Under the pieces are notes generated by a model, which ran no database searches, had not been told where the DNA came from, and saw nothing but the letters and a program-made list of their open reading frames with translations. From NCBI GenBank assembly GCA_013697635.1, contig JACCWM010000198.1, forward strand, positions 1 to 64,000: a DNA stretch of 64,000 nucleotides, written 5' to 3'. Of the stretch, positions 59,908 to 64,000 are shown one piece after another (position 1 is the first letter of the stretch; the number at the start of each line of letters is the position of its first letter). The position numbers and the translations under genes were made by a program. The stretch is from Lujinxingiaceae bacterium. GTDB lineage: Bacteria; Myxococcota_A; Bradymonadia; Bradymonadales; Bradymonadaceae.

Positions 59908-61626
59908 TTATTCGCCGGTGGCCGAGCGCGCCGGGGAGAGCACCAGCTCGATGTCGGTGTAGCCAATGCTGTCGATGTCATCGGTGGTGAGCAGCACCGA
60001 CTGAAAGGCCTGAAGCCAGCGACCGGCTTCTTGTTGACCGGACTCGGCCAGTATGTTGGCTGCGCTGCCGACGTCGAGGTAGAAGCCGGAGCGGTTGGTA
60101 TTTTCGAAGAGCGCCTCGATGCCCAGCTCACTGACGGCCGGGCCGCGCGGGTGGGGGCTGCGCTCGTAGGCTATCGCGTGGTCGACGGCCACGGCGCTGT
60201 CGACAAAGATCAAGTAGTCGTCGTTGAGGATCAAGGCCCACTCCAGGGCGCCGTCGGGCAGCCAGGCGTACTGGATCGAGTCGCGGATCGCCTGGCGGCG
60301 CAGATTGCCGCGGCTGAGTTGGGTCATCACGTCGAGGGTGCGCTCCATCGCCGCGCGCTCATGGATCGGCAGCAAGACGGCCTCACGCGTGGCCTTGAGC
60401 TGAAAGATGTCGGCGACCAGGCGCGGATTGTCCGGCGTCAAGACGCGGTTCTCGATGCCGTAGAGCACCACGATCACGTGGCCCTTCAAGTTGTCGACGA
60501 GGTCTTTTTTGACATCGATCTTGAGCTCGGCGGCCATGTCGCGAAACATCTGGTCGAGCTCGGCGCGCTGCGTAGCGGGCAGCGCGCTTCGCACCAGCTC
60601 GAAGAACTGCTCGGGCGCGCCGGAGACACGCACCACGCCGAGCACGCCGGGCTTGATCAGTCCGCCGACCATGGGCATCTCGCCCTTGGGCTGGCCCAGA
60701 TCGGCCACGACGACGGGCTCGCCCGGATTGCCATAGGTGCGCAGATGAAGCTGGAGCTTTCTGGCGTCGGGCTCGTGGCGGGCGACAAAGTGCACGCGGC
60801 CCATCTGATGGGCCAGGCGCTCGAGCAGCAGCCGGGCGTGGCCGCCACCGCTTCGCATCTGCAGCAACCAGGGCCCCGGCTCGACTGCACCGTGAAACGG
60901 CGCCGCGCCGGCAGCCGTGCTCTTGATCAGTTCGCCGTGGCGCGCCAGGCCCTGCCAGCGCCGCTCCGGGGTGATCTCGAGCAGCTCGAGCAACAAGCGC
61001 TCGCCGCGGACCAGATCGGCGGCCTCGGTCTGCCAGCCCGTGCTCCAGAGCCCCCGCTCGATGACGAAGATCGCCGTGTCGCGCCCATGGGCGACGTGCA
61101 CGATCGGAACCGCCGGCGCGCTGCCCGACTCCAGGCGAAGGGTGCGAAACCCGCTGTTCTTGCCCCGGACGATGGCAACGTCGCCACTTTGGGCGCGCGC
61201 GCTCAGCGCCGTGTTCAACGCGCTGGCATCGCGCACCGCGGCGGCCAACACCCAGCGGCCTTCGGTATAAAAGAGCACGGCCGGCCTGTCCAACCACAGC
61301 CCCAGCGCATGCCAGCTTGCCACGTCGAGCGGATCGTGATCGAGCTGCGCGGTCCACGTCTCGCGCATCAGCCCAAGCTTGGTCTCCACGGGCAGTTGGC
61401 CGGCGCTGGCGGCCATGGCCTCGACCAGCGCGTCGAGGCGCTCGGCGAACAAGACGCTCTGAGCACTTTGGGGGATATAAACGCCCAACGCCAGCGCCGC
61501 CGAACCCTGCGGCTGAGCCGTGGAACGGGGGCATGACGACGGGCAACCCGCCAACATGGTCACAAAGAGCAAAGCACAAATCAGCGCCACACGACGCGCG
61601 ATAGACCGGGCTTCATCGTTGAGCAT
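59908..61626 (-). CDS. DUF3352-like lipoprotein
   Basis: Lipoprotein of 572 residues (lipobox MLAGC) of the large, poorly understood group related to DUF3352, which is common in predatory delta-lineage bacteria. The body alternates beta strands and helices without transmembrane segments (WHALGLWLDRPAVLFYTEG, VVLYGIENRVL, YAWLPDGALEWALILNDDYL). No catalytic motif is recognised. Start ATG 61626 has no good ribosome site; a strong AAGGAGG lies just outside but on the opposite strand. It is divergent from the Ser/Thr kinase gene at 61808. Confidence 0.7.
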   Translation of the reverse strand: MLNDEARSIARRVALICALLFVTMLAGCPSSCPRSTAQPQGSAALALGVYIPQSAQSVLFAERLDALVEAMAASAGQLPVETKLGLMRETWTAQLDHDPLDVASWHALGLWLDRPAVLFYTEGRWVLAAAVRDASALNTALSARAQSGDVAIVRGKNSGFRTLRLESGSAPAVPIVHVAHGRDTAIFVIERGLWSTGWQTEAADLVRGERLLLELLEITPERRWQGLARHGELIKSTAAGAAPFHGAVEPGPWLLQMRSGGGHARLLLERLAHQMGRVHFVARHEPDARKLQLHLRTYGNPGEPVVVADLGQPKGEMPMVGGLIKPGVLGVVRVSGAPEQFFELVRSALPATQRAELDQMFRDMAAELKIDVKKDLVDNLKGHVIVVLYGIENRVLTPDNPRLVADIFQLKATREAVLLPIHERAAMERTLDVMTQLSRGNLRRQAIRDSIQYAWLPDGALEWALILNDDYLIFVDSAVAVDHAIAYERSPHPRGPAVSELGIEALFENTNRSGFYLDVGSAANILAESGQQEAGRWLQAFQSVLLTTDDIDSIGYTDIELVLSPARSATGE

Positions 61627-61726
61627 GCGTTCTTTTTGTTAAGGAGGAAGGAGTGAAAGGCACGAACTCTGCGCTTGTGCCCAAGAGTGATTGCTCCACG
61701 CGCTTTGCAACAAATCGATTATGCAC

Positions 61727-61755
61727 TTGGGAGCCGTTTCTAAACGGACTATACT
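61727..61755 (+). promoter_or_regulatory. Sigma-70-like promoter with palindromic spacer, upstream of the kinase gene
   Basis: TTGGGA (61727-61732), a 17-base spacer and TATACT (61750-61755). Inside the spacer the inverted repeat CCGTTT-CT-AAACGG (61734-61747) is placed like a repressor or MerR-type operator. The promoter is 53 bases before the GTG start of the kinase gene at 61808. Confidence 0.55.
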
Positions 61756-61807
61756 AGTACCTCAGGACGTCGAATTCTTCAAAACCTGATGCCAGAGAGT
61801 TGATCGC

Positions 61808-63067
61808 GTGAAGCGCACCATCGTCGATATTCCCGACGCCCGAGAGACCGGGGAAAGCGATGCGCCTGATTTTGTACGCGCATCGAGCGTCGAGGAGCTC
61901 GCCAAGACGATGCAGCTCGGCGATCAGGCCGTGCTCAACCGCGTGCTGCTGCCCGGAAAGCAATTTGGATCCTACCATATCCTGGGCTTTGTAGCGGCCG
62001 GCGGCATGGGCGAGATCTACGCGGCCCAGCGTGTGGCGGCCGACGGCACGCGCAGTCGTCCGCTCGCGCTCAAGGTGATCTCCTCGGAGTACAGCAACGA
62101 TTGGCGGGTGATCGAGCGCTTCAAGCGCGAGGCGCGTATCTCCAGGGCGATCAGCTCACCGCACGTGGCCCGCGTCTACGAGTACGGCGAATCGCCCCAG
62201 GGCCACGTCTTCTTGGCCATGGACCTGCTCACCGGCGAGGAGCTCTTTGACCGGCTGCACCGCAAGAAGGTGCTCGGCGCCACGGAGTTGGCCGGGCTGA
62301 TTTTACAGATCTTGACCGGTCTGGACCACATCCACACCGGCGGCTATGTGCACCGCGACATCAAGCCCGAGAACATTTTTTTGGCGCGCAAGAAAAACGG
62401 CAGCGAGCTGGTCAAGATCCTCGACTTTGGCATCGCCAAGAGCATGGAACAGGCCTCCGATCCGCTGCTCAGCGTGGCCGGCCAGATCTTTGGCACGCCC
62501 CAGTACCTGGCACCGGAGCAAGCCTCCAACCCCGACGTCGATGCGCGCGCCGATCTCTACAGCCTGGGCGTGGTGATGTTCGAGTGCGTCACGGGCAGCC
62601 TGCCCTTCGACGGCGAGACGCCCTACGCGATCTTGCTCGCTCATCAAAACAACGCCGTGCCTGCGCTGCCCTCGACGGTCGATCCCGAGATGGCCGAGAT
62701 CATCTACAAGGCGCTGGCCAAGCGCCCCGAAGAGCGCTTTCAGTCGGCCAAGGAGATGATCTACGTGATCGGGCGCTGGCTCGACCAGACCAGCGATGGC
62801 GAGGACGAAGTGCTGGCCCCACAGCGCAGCTCCGGGCTCTCGCTGGCCGACATCCTCGACGACGAGGATCTCGCCACGACCAGCGGCCAGCACAGACAGT
62901 TGAAAGCCGAGCAGAGCCAGACGGCCTACACCGCCCAGGCGCACCCGAGCGCCGAGGAGGAGGAGCTTGACGAGGAGCCCTCGGCCGTGGCGCAAAACAT
63001 CACGATCGTGGCGATCGCGCTGACGATCGTGGCGGCGATCTGGGTGGCGATCAGCGCGCTTTTTTAG
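61808..63067 (+). CDS. Ser/Thr protein kinase with C-terminal membrane anchor
   Basis: Hanks-type kinase of 419 residues, predicted active: AAGGMGEIY, LALK (K89), E108, HRDIKPEN (D184, K186, N189) and DFG (207-209), with GTPQYLAPEQ. An N-terminal extension of about 50 residues is acidic and Thr-containing (MKRTIVDIPDARETGE) and may hold phosphorylation sites for FHA binding. A linker after residue 325 leads to a single transmembrane helix at the very end (about 397-419), so the kinase is tail-anchored with no outside domain. The start is GTG. It converges with orn, 12 bases apart. Confidence 0.94.
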   Translation: MKRTIVDIPDARETGESDAPDFVRASSVEELAKTMQLGDQAVLNRVLLPGKQFGSYHILGFVAAGGMGEIYAAQRVAADGTRSRPLALKVISSEYSNDWRVIERFKREARISRAISSPHVARVYEYGESPQGHVFLAMDLLTGEELFDRLHRKKVLGATELAGLILQILTGLDHIHTGGYVHRDIKPENIFLARKKNGSELVKILDFGIAKSMEQASDPLLSVAGQIFGTPQYLAPEQASNPDVDARADLYSLGVVMFECVTGSLPFDGETPYAILLAHQNNAVPALPSTVDPEMAEIIYKALAKRPEERFQSAKEMIYVIGRWLDQTSDGEDEVLAPQRSSGLSLADILDDEDLATTSGQHRQLKAEQSQTAYTAQAHPSAEEEELDEEPSAVAQNITIVAIALTIVAAIWVAISALF

Positions 63068-63079
63068 AGCACACAGCGC

Positions 63080-63628
63080 TCAGGGGGCGATGAACACACT
63101 GGCTCGATAGTGCTTGAGCTCGTCGATCGAGTCACGGATGTCGTCAAGCGCGCGGTGGCGCTGACCCTTGGTCGGCGGGCAGGCGTGCTCGGGCGGATAC
63201 CAGCGGCGCACGAGCTCCTTGATCGAGGAGACGTCGATGTTGCGGTAGTGAAAGTGCTCGGCCAGGCGCGGCATGTAGATATGAATGAAGCGTCGATCTT
63301 GCCAGATCGAGTTGCCACAAAGCGGTGCCGTGCGCGGCGCGCTGTGCTTGCGCACGAACTGCAAGGTCAGCTGCTCGGCTTCAGCCAGGCTGATCGTCGA
63401 GTTGCGTACCCCTTCGGTCAGGCCGGAGGCGCCGTGGTGAGAGGTGTTCCATTCGTCCATGTTGTCGAGGATCGAGTCGGGCTGGTGGACGATCAGGCTG
63501 GGCCCCTCGGCGATGATCTCGAGGTTCGAATCGGTCATGATCGTGGCAATCTCCAAGATCACGCAGGTCTGCGGGTCCAGGCCGCTCATTTCCAGGTCGA
63601 TCCAGACGAGATTCTTGTCGCTGGCCAT
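63080..63628 (-). CDS. orn: Oligoribonuclease
   Basis: 3'-5' exonuclease of 182 residues that degrades di- and short oligonucleotides, including pGpG from c-di-GMP breakdown; this is relevant because a diguanylate cyclase lies nearby. DEDDh residues are visible: D11 and E13 in [12 protein letters not shown] in WQDRRFI, and H with D in [15 protein letters not shown]. Length matches the family. Two ATG codons stand together; the second (63628) has the better spacing (five bases) from AAGGAG. Confidence 0.95.
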   Translation of the reverse strand: MASDKNLVWIDLEMSGLDPQTCVILEIATIMTDSNLEIIAEGPSLIVHQPDSILDNMDEWNTSHHGASGLTEGVRNSTISLAEAEQLTLQFVRKHSAPRTAPLCGNSIWQDRRFIHIYMPRLAEHFHYRNIDVSSIKELVRRWYPPEHACPPTKGQRHRALDDIRDSIDELKHYRASVFIAP

Positions 63629-63675
63629 CATTACTCCTTGGGCTTGGTATCAATACATTGAGTTGGGCGCAGTGC

Positions 63676-63724
63676 TTGTCGGTTCTCAAGGCGTGTCTAA
63701 ACTCAGGCCGCCACGGTTCCGTGG
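63676..63724 (+). promoter_or_regulatory. Candidate promoter and operator of the MerA-like gene
   Basis: TTGTCG (63676-63681), 16 bases, TAAACT (63698-63703), then a 14-base palindrome CCACGG-TT-CCGTGG (63711-63724) where transcription would start. The palindrome is 26 bases before the start codon. The hexamers are weak; the palindrome is clear. Confidence 0.3.
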
Positions 63725-63750
63725 CCTACTCTAATCCGAGAACGACCACT

Positions 63751-64000
63751 ATGGCCAGATCTCAATCGACGTCTGCCGCATCCGATGAACCCATTCACCT
63801 GGCCATTTTGGGCGGCGGGGCAGCGGGCTGTGCAGCCGCCGAATGGGCCGCGCGCCACGGCGCCCGCGTCACGCTTTGCAACAGCGAGCTAGCCCTTGGC
63901 GGCACCTGTATCAACGTGGGCTGCGTGCCGGCACGCACCCTGATGCACGCCGCAACGCTCTATCATCGGGCGACCAACAATCCCTTCTCCGGGCTGGTCA
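63751..64000 (+). CDS. Mercuric reductase-like flavoprotein disulfide reductase, N-terminal part
   Basis: Only the first 83 residues are in the window. After a short Ser-rich leader come the FAD site LGGGAAGCAAA and the redox-active disulfide motif GGTCINVGCVPARTLMHAA, which is closer to mercuric reductase (GGTCVNVGCVPSK) than to lipoamide dehydrogenase. The N-terminal heavy-metal-binding domain found in many MerA proteins is absent. Substrate cannot be decided without the C-terminus, where MerA has a Cys pair. A candidate promoter and palindrome lie just upstream. Confidence 0.8.
   Translation, partial: MARSQSTSAASDEPIHLAILGGGAAGCAAAEWAARHGARVTLCNSELALGGTCINVGCVPARTLMHAATLYHRATNNPFSGLV

Overview
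The window is about 64 kb of GC-rich bacterial chromosome. The combination of many Ser/Thr kinases, numerous lipoproteins with Cys-rich repeats and Asn/Gly linkers, paired DUF1552/DUF1592-type proteins, a PEGA kinase, an AgmX/PglI-like protein and DUF2914/DUF3352 proteins suggests a predatory or surface-active delta-lineage bacterium (Myxococcota/Bradymonadota type). This is inferred from gene content; no rRNA or other phylogenetic marker was found. No tRNA, rRNA or CRISPR was seen, and no gene-free stretch exceeds 300 bases.

Layout. 1-125: right end of an IS21-like insertion sequence. 225-2973: copper-type module (TolC-family lipoprotein plus Tat-exported multicopper oxidase). 3079-7109: a CoxE-like VWA protein and a lipoprotein joining an M15 peptidase to six SLH repeats. 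7115-10602 (minus): glmU, adenosine deaminase and rhomboid protease. 10880-18934: a six-repeat Cys-rich lipoprotein, a flavin disulfide reductase, a Nudix hydrolase, a RecD2-like helicase, a coiled-coil membrane protein, a small unknown protein and a LysR regulator. 19233-20954: Tat lipoprotein amine oxidase. 20970-29676 (minus): a tightly packed five-gene run reading DUF1592-type lipoprotein, DUF1552-type Tat protein, serpin lipoprotein, pseudokinase, kinase. 29834-33607: an unknown lipoprotein, a CAP protein, a second M15 lipoprotein and a small AgmX/PglI-like protein. 33669-36979 (minus): a second DUF1592/DUF1552 module with the same promoter layout as the first.

37207-46482: a lipoprotein and DUF2914 membrane protein pair, a TPR-like protein with a PEGA kinase, and a 1,614-residue protein of unknown function. 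46504-56260: a Cys-rich lipoprotein with cell-wall-binding-2 repeats, MtfA-like peptidase, pRiA4b-like protein, polytopic membrane protein, FHA-GGDEF cyclase, HEAT protein and a Cys-rich metzincin lipoprotein. 56487-64000: Sfp-type phosphopantetheinyl transferase, GH92 glycosidase lipoprotein, a histidine-kinase-like gene remnant, a DUF3352-like lipoprotein, a membrane-anchored Ser/Thr kinase, oligoribonuclease and the start of a MerA-like flavoprotein.

The main themes are envelope biology and phospho-signalling. At least fifteen products carry a lipobox, and four proteins have a kinase fold. The strongest candidate for an undescribed system is the serpin/pseudokinase/kinase block attached to a DUF1592-DUF1552 pair (20970-29740). 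It appears to be one transcription unit that links a surface protease inhibitor to membrane-anchored kinases. A second DUF1592-DUF1552 module nearby, without those genes, serves as a natural comparison.
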